Below, piece after piece: positions 15,901-23,602 of a DNA stretch of 27,359 nucleotides. The stretch lies in contig CAYXZZ010000016.1 in NCBI GenBank assembly GCA_964470055.1, positions 1-27,359 of the forward strand, written 5' to 3'. Both the position numbers and the translations under genes were made by a program. Source of the stretch: JAEDES01 sp964470055 (GTDB taxonomy: Bacteria; Bacillota_I; Bacilli_A; RF39; UBA660). Within the stretch, counting starts at the first letter, position 1; each line of letters begins with the position of its first letter. The notes below the pieces were generated by a model. The model was not told the DNA's origin, did not search any database, and saw only the letters and a program-made list of their open reading frames with translations.

Positions 15901-16157
15901 TTGAAGAAGAGGAAGAAGAGGTATCAGATCTTCCGGCAAACAATTGTAATATTAGAGGAAGTAGTAAAAAGACTCAAAGTTATACTTGGGACTGTACATG
16001 TGGAAGAACTCACTCAACAGGATACACTCATTACTGTACAGATTCTAATGGAAATCTTCAAACAAGATCAACTAATAAAACTTTAGTAAAATTTAGTTGG
16101 GTATGTCCAATCAGCCCATATGGTGAGGCTCAAGGTTGGATCGTTATTGATGATTAA
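12990..16157 (+). CDS. Second giant pseudopilin-like protein with Ig-like repeat array
   Basis: This 1055-aa paralogue of the gene at 8773 has a prepilin leader MKGNKKG, then FTLIEILAAIAILGI. The first 125 residues are nearly the same as in its neighbour, including HYTTAE.NLKLAGQSYVQ and VIGQKTK. Ig-like domains follow. Residues about 556-876 hold four tandem Ig-like repeats with C(T/S)(V/T)SGG..(D/S)WTN starts and (D)NAGN(S/T)..C ends, each closing on IDKT or IDQT. The last domain (877-970) has GLCDVAGNC, then a Glu-rich linker and a unique Cys/Thr-rich end (DCTCGRTHSTGYTHYC). The shared N-terminus and diverged C-terminus suggest duplication with exchange of the outward-facing part. GTAGGAGTG is the ribosome-binding site. 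Confidence 0.82.
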   Translation: MKGNKKGFTLIEILAAIAILGILSTIAVISVNKIIQQGKNKHYTTAENNLKLAGQSYVQDNRSELPKVIGQKTKVYLNTLEDKNYINEILDYSDNKCYSDKSYVQIYKYSQDDYSYLAYLECPDYKSDLDTVKENLSVEIKFSGTEEANAEATIIMKDDYKLASYSYTIYKGTKEVKNSGNVAVTNFAKEVTKKVSLSSYTPGKIKVVAVATNIYGKTYTAAVEYSYEDKINPICEYIDSADDPNNPKEWTNTGTRKITVACKDGDGSGCTRETFTKTFKNTTKIGTITLSDEAGNTYDCPVSVYIDKTKPTITINVYKRNKSGKKTGSVIATETVNDTTPTATLDLSKLSSTKWLNNADYPYGVYYEVEFSDGLALGNYTIKQNSAGLSTSTVAAATTTIINKTSTGKSNTATFSTSEDGYRTYVISASDDAGNSVTLNVIAPLDRQSPNTPTVNLYKWTNNSTTPSSSTNLSAYQSDTWSKLNVYTTASSSTDSISGFKTYEYTTTGTTTQNTDTATSTASRSIKSEGTSTIKYRACDNAGNCSSYSTTYTIKIDKTNPVCTVSGGNTDWTNGSRTITAKCSDSGSGCATNDFSKVYDAEISTTTAGANGNNSGGVVYDNAGNSTNCAANQTVRIDQTAPTCTVSGGSTDWTNGSRTITAKCTDTGGSGCVTNSDLSKKYSSNINTTTAGANGDGKGGSVSDNAGNTTSCSANQTVKIDTTPPTCTTSGGSSSWTNSDVTLTGTCSDTGGSGCSGNSSNKYSSNTNTTTANPGKVYDNAGNSGTCPNTTVKIDKTKPTCTVSGGNSSWTNGSRTITAKCTDTGGSGCVTNSDFSKKYSSNINTTTAGANGNGDGGSVSDNAGNTTSCSANQTVKIDKTDPTISSINNPSNGNATAPGLVLTLNGYDSGGSGMSHWRYSYNGTSWTNYSSSNYSGYKTTPFTAERDQTVYIGLCDVAGNCVSSSTHVHIVEEEEEEVSDLPANNCNIRGSSKKTQSYTWDCTCGRTHSTGYTHYCTDSNGNLQTRSTNKTLVKFSWVCPISPYGEAQGWIVIDD
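14656..15617 (+). repeat. Four tandem Ig-like repeats, two nearly identical in DNA
   Basis: Units run at about 14656-14897, 14898-15146, 15147-15368 and 15369-15617, in multiples of a codon. Units 2 and 4 share long runs of identical bases, for example from GGAAGTAGAACCATTACTGC onward, and differ mostly at scattered silent positions. Unit 3 is shorter and more diverged. Such in-frame repeats can expand or contract by recombination, and they can also be collapsed by short-read assembly. Confidence 0.75.
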
Positions 16158-16169
16158 GAGGAGGATTAT

Positions 16170-16661
16170 ATGAAGAAAAAAGTAGGAATAATATTATTTA
16201 CACTTGGTATAATCCTTTCTTCCTTTGGTTTGATTCTTGGCCTAAAACATATTAATCAAGAAAACCCATCAGATAATAAATCTGATAATCAAACTGAACA
16301 AAGTAAAACTTCTGTTGAAAATGAAAATCAAGGAATCAAAACAGAAAAATGCCTTGACACTCTTTGTATTAGTGATATGTCAATATCAAAACAAGCAGGA
16401 ATCTATTCAATTTCTGCTACATTAAGAAATACTAGTTCAGAAAGTGCATCAGACAAAGCCATTAATCTCATCTTCAAAGATGCTTCAAACAATGAAATTA
16501 AAACAACTTATTACATCATTGAAATTCCAGCCTATGAAGCCATTCCTTTAGAAATTCAATTTACAGAAGAAGATAAAAAGTTGATGGAAGTAAATACTTA
16601 TGAAATAGAAAATGCATCAATAGATGAATATAATCAAGTAAAAAATAATATTACAAACTAA
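16170..16661 (+). CDS. Membrane-anchored extracellular protein of unknown function
   Basis: This 163-aa protein has one N-terminal hydrophobic helix (about 4-25) after a short Lys-rich start. A Ser/Asn/Glu-rich linker (28-60) and a compact domain (about 62-150) follow. The domain reads LDTLCISDMSISKQAGIYSISATLRNTSSE...IPAYEAIPLEIQF, a beta-sandwich pattern seen in FxLYD-like and similar extracellular modules that compare conserved and modified peptide ends. I cannot name it with certainty. It starts 12 bp after the second pseudopilin with a strong GAGGAGG site, so it is probably part of the same transcript and surface assembly. It has no lipobox cysteine. Confidence 0.7.
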   Translation: MKKKVGIILFTLGIILSSFGLILGLKHINQENPSDNKSDNQTEQSKTSVENENQGIKTEKCLDTLCISDMSISKQAGIYSISATLRNTSSESASDKAINLIFKDASNNEIKTTYYIIEIPAYEAIPLEIQFTEEDKKLMEVNTYEIENASIDEYNQVKNNITN

Positions 16662-16702
16662 AAAATCTCAAGGATTACTAAATATCCTTGGGATTTTCTT
16701 TT
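16662..16702. terminator. Bidirectional terminator between convergent genes
   Basis: AAAATCTCAAGGAT (16662-16675) pairs with ATCCTTGGGATTTT (16684-16697), with one G-T pair. A T-rich stretch lies on the right and an A run on the left, so it can act on both strands. The kinase stop codon (16678-16680) lies in the loop. Confidence 0.82.
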
Positions 16703-18078
16703 ACTACAAAAAAGAAACAACTACCTTTTCCAATCTTAGAATCAACTCCATGTTCATATCCATGTAATTCTAAAATATTTTTCACAATCGCTAAACCTAA
16801 ACCCGTTCCTACCAAGTTTCGTTTATGCTTTTTCTTATTCTTATAATAACGATCCCATATATAAGGTAAATCTTCTTCTTTTATACCTTTTCCAGAATCA
16901 ATTACTTGAACTAAAATACCATAATTTTGTTTAAAGGCATTTACTCGTACTAATTTATCATCACCAGTATAGTTAATAGCATTATTAACTAAATTATAAA
17001 TAACTTGCTCTAACTTTTTCCTATCTGCATATATCACAAGTTCATCTTTATTATGTTTAAACTCAAACGTATAATCTTCTGTTTCTTTTAAAATACTATA
17101 TTTAGAAAGAACATCTTCAATTAGTTTAACTAAATCAAACTCCTCGCATTCCAAACTATCAATACTAGATTCCATCTTTGATAAAGATAAAATATCATTA
17201 ACTAACACTGTCAATCGATCAACCTCATCAACAATAACCTTCATATCTTCCTTCCGCTTAGACTTACTATTTTGATGTAAATCTACACTCATTTCTGCAT
17301 ATGCCTTAATCATCGTTAACGGAGTCTTTAAATCATGAGAAACATTTGCCATTAAATCTCTTCGTAACTCATCAGTCTTACTTAATTCACTACTAGTATA
17401 ATTAAGTGTTTCAGACAACTCATTAATTTCACTAATATTAGATTCTGTATCAAACCTAACTTCAAAATTTCCTTTCGCTAGTTCCTTAGCCGATTTATTC
17501 ATCTTAACAATAGGTGATGAAATAAAATTAGAAATAAAGTATGAAATTACAAATGATAATATTAAAACCACAATCGTCACTACAATTAACTGTTCCTGAA
17601 TAATCTCAACAGTTGAATCAATTGGATCAAGTGATGTATTAACAAAAGCATATCTATTATTATCTAATTTCACTGCATAAACTAAAGTATTATTATTATA
17701 CATTGGATTAATTAACTCATAAGTCTTAGTACTACTATCACTTCTTAAAAAGTCAGACTTATAATTCATACTCATTTCTTTTCCTGTAAAACAACCTCTA
17801 CCATAACTAGAAGAGGAGTATAAGGTACTATAACTACTATTAATAATTTCTACACAGACTCCATTTTTATAAGCCGCTTTATTAATAATACTTTCCAAAT
17901 TACTAGAATTTTGTTTTAGAACAATCTGGTTTGCGACATTTTTAATATCATTAGTTTTTCCATATTTATAATACTGATTCAAAAACAAAACTTGGAATAT
18001 CCATAAAAATCCAAGTATCAGTACTGAAAAAATTAAAAAGTATTTCCATATTTCTTTATTTAAACTATTCTTCTTCAT
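16678..18078 (-). CDS. Sensor histidine kinase
   Basis: This is a membrane-bound two-component kinase of about 466 aa. A first membrane helix (about 11-34) and a second (about 163-187) flank an extracellular sensor of about 125 residues with two Cys. A HAMP segment follows, then the HisKA box MANVSHDLKTPLT with phospho-acceptor His near 248, the N box NLVNNAINYTGD, DSGKGI and GTGLGLAIVK ATP-binding motifs. It resembles the PhoR/WalK-like group. A longer frame opens at GTG 18105, but I prefer ATG 18078 because it places a normal Lys-rich start before the first helix and gives a 14-bp overlap with the regulator gene. The pair is co-transcribed. The signal it senses is unknown. Confidence 0.9.
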   Translation of the reverse strand: MKKNSLNKEIWKYFLIFSVLILGFLWIFQVLFLNQYYKYGKTNDIKNVANQIVLKQNSSNLESIINKAAYKNGVCVEIINSSYSTLYSSSSYGRGCFTGKEMSMNYKSDFLRSDSSTKTYELINPMYNNNTLVYAVKLDNNRYAFVNTSLDPIDSTVEIIQEQLIVVTIVVLILSFVISYFISNFISSPIVKMNKSAKELAKGNFEVRFDTESNISEINELSETLNYTSSELSKTDELRRDLMANVSHDLKTPLTMIKAYAEMSVDLHQNSKSKRKEDMKVIVDEVDRLTVLVNDILSLSKMESSIDSLECEEFDLVKLIEDVLSKYSILKETEDYTFEFKHNKDELVIYADRKKLEQVIYNLVNNAINYTGDDKLVRVNAFKQNYGILVQVIDSGKGIKEEDLPYIWDRYYKNKKKHKRNLVGTGLGLAIVKNILELHGYEHGVDSKIGKGSCFFFVVKENPKDI

Positions 18079-18736
18079 TTTCAACAAATTTATATCCAAC
18101 ACCACGTACAGTAACTATATGGTCTCTATATTCTCCTAAATTATTTCGAAGCATCTTAATATGAGTATCTACTGTTCGATCATCACCAAAGTAATCATAC
18201 CCCCATAATTTAGATAATAATTGTTCACGTGATATGGCAATACCTTTATTTTTAATTAGATAGGTAAGGATTTCAAATTCTTTTGGAGTAACATTTATGT
18301 GTTTTTTATCGATTTTTAAATAATGTGCAGAAAAGTTTACTTCAAGAGAGTCGAGTTTATATATATTAAGTAAGGTATTACTATATCTATTCATAACTGC
18401 CTTTATACGTGCTATTAACTCATTTGGTGAGAATGGTTTAGTTAAATAGTCATCAATCCCTAAATCAAAACCAGATAGTTTATCGTACTCTTCGCCTCTA
18501 GCCGATAACACTATCGTTGGGATTTTTTTATCATCAGGCAATTCCTTAAGCATAGTAAAGCCATCCATTTCAGGCATCATGATATCTAGTATCATTAAGT
18601 TATATGTGTTTGTTTGAAGTTTTTGTAAAGCAACTTTTCCATTATCCGCCTCATCAACAGAGAACTTATTATTTAAACAATACTCTTTAATGACATCGCG
18701 AATCATTTTTTCATCGTCTACAATTAGTATTTTCAT
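18065..18736 (-). CDS. OmpR/PhoB-family response regulator
   Basis: This 223-aa regulator has an N-terminal receiver domain with acidic pocket Asp7/Asp8, phospho-acceptor Asp51 (LMILDIMMPEMDG), Ser78 and Lys100 (TKPFSPNELIARI). A C-terminal winged-helix DNA-binding domain follows, with TPKEFEILTYLIKN, SREQLLSKLWG, RTVDTHIKMLR and VRGVGYKF. Such proteins activate or repress promoters after phosphorylation by the partner kinase, whose gene overlaps its 3' end. A GGGAGGG ribosome-binding site precedes the ATG, and a promoter lies at 18760-18789. The target genes cannot be read from the window. The surface-protein genes just beyond the kinase are candidates by location only. Confidence 0.93.
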   Translation of the reverse strand: MKILIVDDEKMIRDVIKEYCLNNKFSVDEADNGKVALQKLQTNTYNLMILDIMMPEMDGFTMLKELPDDKKIPTIVLSARGEEYDKLSGFDLGIDDYLTKPFSPNELIARIKAVMNRYSNTLLNIYKLDSLEVNFSAHYLKIDKKHINVTPKEFEILTYLIKNKGIAISREQLLSKLWGYDYFGDDRTVDTHIKMLRNNLGEYRDHIVTVRGVGYKFVENEEE

Positions 18737-18759
18737 CTGAAATCCCTCCCACTAAAAAT

Positions 18760-18789
18760 ATTATACAATAAATGTGTAAATCCAGTGAA
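18760..18789 (-). promoter_or_regulatory. Promoter of the two-component operon
   Basis: Read on the minus strand, TTCACT (18789-18784), an 18-bp spacer and TATAAT (18765-18760) lie 23 bp upstream of the regulator start codon. The -10 hexamer is perfect and the -35 is partial. Confidence 0.55.
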
Positions 18790-18815
18790 AAAATAATGTA
18801 AAAATAAAGAAATAC

Positions 18816-20105
18816 TTACGAAAAAGCCTTTTTAATCCTAAACAAATCATAAAAAGTAATTACTAAAACATTAACACTAACTGCTAAAATTAATCCCCAT
18901 ATTCCAATACCTAAATAAGAAAGTACCACTAGAAGTACTATTCTAACAATCATTCCTAAAACATTTCCAATCATTACATCCTTACTTTTTCCAATTGCCT
19001 CTAACGCACTAGAAAGTGGTGCTTGTAAATACTGAAAAAAACAAATAGGAGCAAGAAACCTCATATAATTAACTCCTTCATTAGTATGATAAATAGTCTT
19101 TAAAAAAATACCTGGGAACATAAAGAATAACCCCATACAACCTCCACCAATAAGTAAAGATAAACATATTCCTAAACGTAATTTTTTCTTAGCCGTACTA
19201 TACCTACAATTAGCATATTCTTTTGAAATAACTGGTAATAATGCTTGCGAAATAGCACTTGTAAAAAAAGAGGGAAGTAGTAATATTGGCATAACATAAC
19301 CTGACAAAACCCCATATTCTCTAGTAATAAATGAACTAGAATATCCCACTTTAACCATGACATTTGTCAGTAAAATTGGCTCTAAAAAATAACCAACACT
19401 TCCTACTAATCTCCCACAAGTATTAGGTACTCCAATCGATAAAATCTCTTTAATATAGCCTCTACTGGGGACTAAATCATTCTTTCTAATAGAAAACTTC
19501 TTCGGCAAGAATAAAAACAATACTAAAATAGAAGCACTTTCACTTACAACATTAGTAAGTATCAAAAAACATAATAAGTAACTAATCCCTTTCTCAATAA
19601 AAATAGGAATACCTATCACCATTATTATTAATCTTACAATGTCTTCTACGATGTTTGATATAACATGAGGGACCATTCTTTCTTTACCAAAAAAGTAACT
19701 TCTACAAATTCCCGAAATACTAATAAAAGGAATTACAACTGCAATGGCTAATATCCCTAAATATGTCTTACTATTATGCAGTAATTTATTGGCTAAAGTA
19801 GGGGCAAATATAATAATAATCGATATTAAAATAACATTTATAATTAATGAAATTGGAATTAAAGAAAAAAATAACTTCTTATTATTTTTCTTATCTTCTG
19901 CCACTAACTTAGAAAGAGCCATTGGTAGTCCAAATTGACTAATTCCAATAAATAAGGAAAATGTTGGCAAGATCATCATATAAAGACCTAATCCCTCACT
20001 TCCAATCATTCTTCCCATTACCATTTTAATAAGCATACCTAATACTTTAGTAATACAGCCACCTACTAGTAATATCAATGTCGATTTAATTAATTTTTCA
20101 TTCAT
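18816..20105 (-). CDS. SpoVB-like lipid-linked polysaccharide flippase
   Basis: This 429-aa multi-pass membrane protein of the MATE/MVF/PST superfamily has about 12 hydrophobic segments. The N-terminal signature GRMIGSEGLGLYMMILP followed by FGLPMALSKLVAE is characteristic of the SpoVB/YtgP group of Bacillota. Members flip lipid-linked oligosaccharide or peptidoglycan precursors across the membrane, and SpoVB itself acts in spore cortex synthesis. Relatives also occur in non-spore-formers, so its presence does not prove sporulation. At 429 aa it is shorter than the usual 500-540 aa, consistent with the loss of C-terminal helices. The gene is divergent from the one at 20317. In the 211 bp between them I see only a small GGGTA...TACCC hairpin (about 20166-20178). 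Confidence 0.82.
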   Translation of the reverse strand: MNEKLIKSTLILLVGGCITKVLGMLIKMVMGRMIGSEGLGLYMMILPTFSLFIGISQFGLPMALSKLVAEDKKNNKKLFFSLIPISLIINVILISIIIIFAPTLANKLLHNSKTYLGILAIAVVIPFISISGICRSYFFGKERMVPHVISNIVEDIVRLIIMVIGIPIFIEKGISYLLCFLILTNVVSESASILVLFLFLPKKFSIRKNDLVPSRGYIKEILSIGVPNTCGRLVGSVGYFLEPILLTNVMVKVGYSSSFITREYGVLSGYVMPILLLPSFFTSAISQALLPVISKEYANCRYSTAKKKLRLGICLSLLIGGGCMGLFFMFPGIFLKTIYHTNEGVNYMRFLAPICFFQYLQAPLSSALEAIGKSKDVMIGNVLGMIVRIVLLVVLSYLGIGIWGLILAVSVNVLVITFYDLFRIKKAFS

Positions 20106-20316
20106 ACTAAAAATATATGAAAAAAAGTATACTATTATTAAAAAAGTATGTTATCATTAATCTGTAGGGTAGATACCCACTAAAACAAATGTCAAAATAT
20201 GTAAATCGAACAAATGTGAAATTTTGTAAAAGTATATGTAAAATGTATTAAGTTAGATAGAATAGTTCTTTAATAAAAAATCAGGCTATGATATTCTAAT
20301 AATAGAGGTGAACACA

Positions 20317-21474
20317 ATGAACGAATTAATAGAATTTTTAACATCAAAGGAGATAATTGTTGTCTACATAGTTGTTGCAGTTGCATGTGTACTATGTTTC
20401 GCTATATATTTAATTGATAAAAACTACTACAAAAGAAAACAAAGACATAATACTAAAGAGTTAAATAAATTAGTAGAGGAAGTAAACGAAATAATTGAAG
20501 AAGATTATGAAGAAACACCAGTTGAAGTATTTGATAGTCCAGTTTTAGAAACAATTACTGAAGAACCTTATACAGCAAAAGTTCAACCTGTTGTTGAAGA
20601 GGTAATCGAAAAAAATCCTATTGTAACGTTCGTTGAAAAAATTGAAGAAGTTGAATCTCTTGACCTAGAAGAACCAATTAAGGTTGAAGATCTTGTCTTA
20701 GATACAATGATTGAACCGGTAGTAGAAGTAGAATCTTTAGAAGAAAATATCGAAGAAGAAATTAAAGAAGAAGTAGTAGAACAAGTAAATAAACAAGAAG
20801 AATTATCATATACAACAATTGAGCCAAATAGACAACAAGCCCAAGCCGAATTAATGCGTTTAACAGAAGAATTAGAAAAGGCTGAACAAGAACAAAAAAA
20901 TATTGATTTAACAGCCTATGAAGAAGAACAAGAAGAAAATGCTATCATCAGTTTAGAAGAATTAGTTAGAAAAAGTAAAGAAATGTATGAGGCAAATGAA
21001 TTAACTCAATATGCCGATGAAGGCAATGAACCAATTTCTTTAGAAGACTTAGAGAGAAGAATGAATAAAGTTCAAAAAGAAATTGCAACAATCGAAGAAC
21101 CAGTAATAACTACTATTGAAGAAATAGAAGATGCTCCACAGATAATTGCAACAGTAATAGAACCAATTCAAGAAAAATTAGTCTTAGACGACTTTAATAC
21201 TATTAAACTAGACCAATCTCAAGAAATAAAACCAGAAGAGGCTGTAGTAGAAGTAAAAACTGAACCAGTAAAGTCTGTTTATCAAGCATATCAAACAACT
21301 AAGAAATTTGAACGAAGTCCAGTTATTTCCCCAATATATGGTATTGAAAGAAAAGAAACTTCATCAGATTTAGAATTGGAAAATACTGCTAACTACGAAA
21401 AATTAGACGAAGAAATAAAGAAGACGAATGAATTCTTAATGACCTTAAAAGAATTACAAAAAAATCTAGATTAA
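20317..21474 (+). CDS. Membrane-anchored acidic coiled-coil protein
   Basis: I do not recognise a named family. The 385-aa product has one N-terminal membrane helix (about 13-35, extracellular N-terminus likely) followed by a Lys/Arg-rich stretch, so the bulk is predicted cytoplasmic. The rest is extremely Glu-rich with low-complexity EE-V/I-E runs. Two short related helical modules begin ISLEELVRKSKEM and ISLEDLERRMNKV. A conserved-looking motif FERSPVISPIYGI lies near residue 345, and a terminal coiled coil follows. The topology resembles bitopic scaffold proteins such as EzrA or other division and cell-envelope organisers, but only in layout. ATG 20317 is chosen over GTG 20308 because AGAGG (20304-20308) is then correctly spaced. 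A terminator overlaps the stop. Confidence 0.75.
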   Translation: MNELIEFLTSKEIIVVYIVVAVACVLCFAIYLIDKNYYKRKQRHNTKELNKLVEEVNEIIEEDYEETPVEVFDSPVLETITEEPYTAKVQPVVEEVIEKNPIVTFVEKIEEVESLDLEEPIKVEDLVLDTMIEPVVEVESLEENIEEEIKEEVVEQVNKQEELSYTTIEPNRQQAQAELMRLTEELEKAEQEQKNIDLTAYEEEQEENAIISLEELVRKSKEMYEANELTQYADEGNEPISLEDLERRMNKVQKEIATIEEPVITTIEEIEDAPQIIATVIEPIQEKLVLDDFNTIKLDQSQEIKPEEAVVEVKTEPVKSVYQAYQTTKKFERSPVISPIYGIERKETSSDLELENTANYEKLDEEIKKTNEFLMTLKELQKNLD

Positions 21475-21492
21475 CGAAAGTTAGTCTTTTTT
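21469..21492 (+). terminator. Compact intrinsic terminator with GAAA loop
   Basis: GATTAAC (21469-21475) pairs with GTTAGTC (21480-21486), with one G-T pair, around a GAAA tetraloop. Six T residues follow. The stop codon of the upstream gene lies in the left arm. Confidence 0.85.
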
Positions 21493-21544
21493 CATGGAAT
21501 CTTTAAAAAAAAGAGTAACATATATATAAATGGCCTAAAGTAAA

Positions 21545-21573
21545 TTGAAAAAAATGTCAAGTTATGGTATACT
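21545..21573 (+). promoter_or_regulatory. Promoter of the mtaB-recD2 operon
   Basis: TTGAAA (21545-21550), a 17-bp spacer and TATACT (21568-21573) give a good sigma-A promoter. It lies 27 bp before the start codon at 21601. The next genes (21601 to 25993) are closely spaced or overlapping, so this promoter could serve all four. Confidence 0.7.
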
Positions 21574-21600
21574 TTAAACACAAACCTGGAGGAATCAAAA

Positions 21601-22305
21601 ATGAAGAAAATAATTATATCAATAATATTACTAGTTATTGCCTTAGTAACAGTAATCACATTCAAAAATATAAGCCTAAAAAATACAACTTCACTTGATG
21701 AGACTTCTATTGCTTATCGAGTAGAAACAAATCAAAATTTAATCGTTGAAACTTCAAAAGAAGAAACACTAGATCTATCCAGTGAAACCTTTACTACTTA
21801 TTTAGAAGAAATTAATACTGATATTAAGACTTTAACCGCAAAAACTTCTTTAACGGACTTAGATAAAAAAACTTTAAAAAATACCTTTATTACCCTAACA
21901 GACTTTATCTTTTATAATGGAGAAATTAAAGGAAAAACATTTGCTGACTTAACAACCTCATCAAAAGAAAAAGTAATAGAAATATATGAAAATATAGATG
22001 CAAAAATCGAAAGTGTTTATCCTGAATATAAAGATAAAATAAAAGAAACTTCCTTGAAGACTTATTCAAATATTAAAGATAAATTAATTGAAGTAAAAGA
22101 TAGTATTGCTTCTTCATATAAAGAAGAACTTGGAGAAGAACTCTATAACGAACACCTAGCAACCTTTGAAGAAAGTAAGATAACTATGCAAGAATCGATT
22201 GAACCAGTTATTGATACAATCGTTGAAGAATCAAAAAAAGTTTATGCCGACACAAAAGAAAAATTAGATAATTGGTATCAAACATGGAAAGAAGAGAATA
22301 ATTAA
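21601..22305 (+). CDS. Unknown 234-aa membrane-anchored helical protein
   Basis: No family recognised. An N-terminal hydrophobic segment (about 4-21, IIISIILLVIALVTVITF) acts as a signal anchor. The remainder (30-234) is hydrophilic, rich in Lys, Glu, Thr and Ser, and mostly helical, with a more globular centre around DLDKKTLKNTFITLTDFIFYNGEI. The Lys/Glu-rich C-terminal third (about 150-234) could form long amphipathic helices or a coiled coil. TGGAGG lies at good spacing before ATG. The stop codon shares its last A with the mtaB start (TAATG), so translation of mtaB is probably coupled to this gene. Confidence 0.75.
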   Translation: MKKIIISIILLVIALVTVITFKNISLKNTTSLDETSIAYRVETNQNLIVETSKEETLDLSSETFTTYLEEINTDIKTLTAKTSLTDLDKKTLKNTFITLTDFIFYNGEIKGKTFADLTTSSKEKVIEIYENIDAKIESVYPEYKDKIKETSLKTYSNIKDKLIEVKDSIASSYKEELGEELYNEHLATFEESKITMQESIEPVIDTIVEESKKVYADTKEKLDNWYQTWKEENN

Positions 22306-23576
22306 TGAGAACAGTTGGAATATTAACTCTAGGTTGTAAAGTAAACACCTATGAGAGTGAATTTATAATAAGCAAATTAAAAGAAAATAATTACATAATT
22401 AAAGATTTTACGGATATCTGTGATGTATATATCATTAATACTTGTACTGTCACAAACACTTCAGATATTAAATCAAAGAAAATGATTAGAGCCGCCATAA
22501 ACCGAAATCCTGATGCTTGTGTTGTTGCGATGGGATGTTTTATTGAAGCAAATAAAGATTATGAAATTGAAGGACTAGACATTGTTATTGGAAATAAAGA
22601 TAAATCAAAAATTATTGAACTTTTAGATGAATATTTTACAAAAAAAGAAACTTTAAAACGACTATATCAAGAAGAAAAAACAGTTTTTGAAGATATGTAT
22701 ATAACAGACTTTCCAGGTCGAACAAGAGCCTTCGTTAAAATTCAAGATGGTTGTGAGAATTTCTGTAGTTACTGTATCATTCCTTTTGTTCGAGGAAAAT
22801 GTCGTTCTAAAGAAAAAACAGAAGTCATAAAAGAAATAACTGATTTAGTAAATAATGGTTATCAAGAAGTCGTTCTAACAGGAATTCATACTGGAAACTA
22901 TGGAGTAGATTTAGATACAAACTTTGCTGAACTTTTAAAAGAAATAGTAAAGATTAATGGCTTAAAAAGATTAAGAATATCTTCAATTGAAATAACGGAA
23001 CTTACTGAAGAAGTTTTAGATGTTATTAAAAGTAGTAATATTATCGTCGATCATATGCATATTCCTCTTCAAGCAGGAAGTAATGAAGTCTTAAAACTAA
23101 TGAATCGTAAATACGATCTAGACTTCTTCTACAACAAAATACATGAAATTCGCTCTATTCGTCCAAATATCTCTATCACAACAGATGTTCTTGTTGGTTT
23201 CCCCGGTGAAACAGAGGAGATGTTTAAACGTACTATTCAAACTTGTCGAGAACTAAGTTTAACTAAAATTCATGTTTTCCCATTCAGTCTAAGAAAAGGT
23301 ACAAAAGCAGAAACTCTTCCAGATCATATTGATAATGAAGAAAAAAAACACCGTGCGAGACGTCTATTAGAAGTATCAAAAGAACTAGAACTAAATTACT
23401 TCAATAAATATCTAAATAAAGAAGTAGAAGTATTAATTGAAGAAACTAAAGACGGAGTAAGTTTTGGTCACACAGACAACTATTTATATGTTAAAATAAA
23501 TAAAGAATTAGAACATAATACATTTGTAACTGTAAAAATTACCGCTATTGAATATCCATATTGTCTAGGTGAGTAA
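22305..23576 (+). CDS. mtaB: tRNA t6A37 methylthiotransferase
   Basis: This 423-aa radical-SAM enzyme converts N6-threonylcarbamoyladenosine 37 of ANN-decoding tRNAs to the 2-methylthio form. The N-terminal UPF0004 domain has the three cluster-binding Cys: LGCKVN (Cys11), INTCTVT (Cys47) and MGCF (Cys78). The radical-SAM CxxxCxxC motif is GCENFCSYC (Cys150, 154, 157). Further signatures are GIHTGNYG, RISSIE, MHIPLQAGSNEVLKLMNR and DVLVGFPGE, with a C-terminal TRAM-like segment. Length and motifs fit MtaB and not MiaB, whose N-terminus reads differently. It overlaps the upstream gene by one base and lacks a strong ribosome-binding site of its own. Confidence 0.93.
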   Translation: MRTVGILTLGCKVNTYESEFIISKLKENNYIIKDFTDICDVYIINTCTVTNTSDIKSKKMIRAAINRNPDACVVAMGCFIEANKDYEIEGLDIVIGNKDKSKIIELLDEYFTKKETLKRLYQEEKTVFEDMYITDFPGRTRAFVKIQDGCENFCSYCIIPFVRGKCRSKEKTEVIKEITDLVNNGYQEVVLTGIHTGNYGVDLDTNFAELLKEIVKINGLKRLRISSIEITELTEEVLDVIKSSNIIVDHMHIPLQAGSNEVLKLMNRKYDLDFFYNKIHEIRSIRPNISITTDVLVGFPGETEEMFKRTIQTCRELSLTKIHVFPFSLRKGTKAETLPDHIDNEEKKHRARRLLEVSKELELNYFNKYLNKEVEVLIEETKDGVSFGHTDNYLYVKINKELEHNTFVTVKITAIEYPYCLGE

Positions 23577-23602
23577 TTTTTACCTAAGATAGGAGGACAT
23601 AT

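Noticed and set aside
18079..18105. GTG 18105 as start of the histidine kinase
   Set aside because: It would add nine residues with no ribosome-binding site and deepen the overlap with the regulator gene. ATG 18078 gives a normal start before the first membrane helix.
20161..20185. Possible preQ1-type riboswitch hairpin (GGGTA...TACCC followed by A-rich tail)
   Set aside because: The stem is only 5 bp, the tail does not match the preQ1 consensus, and the hairpin lies far from either divergent start codon.
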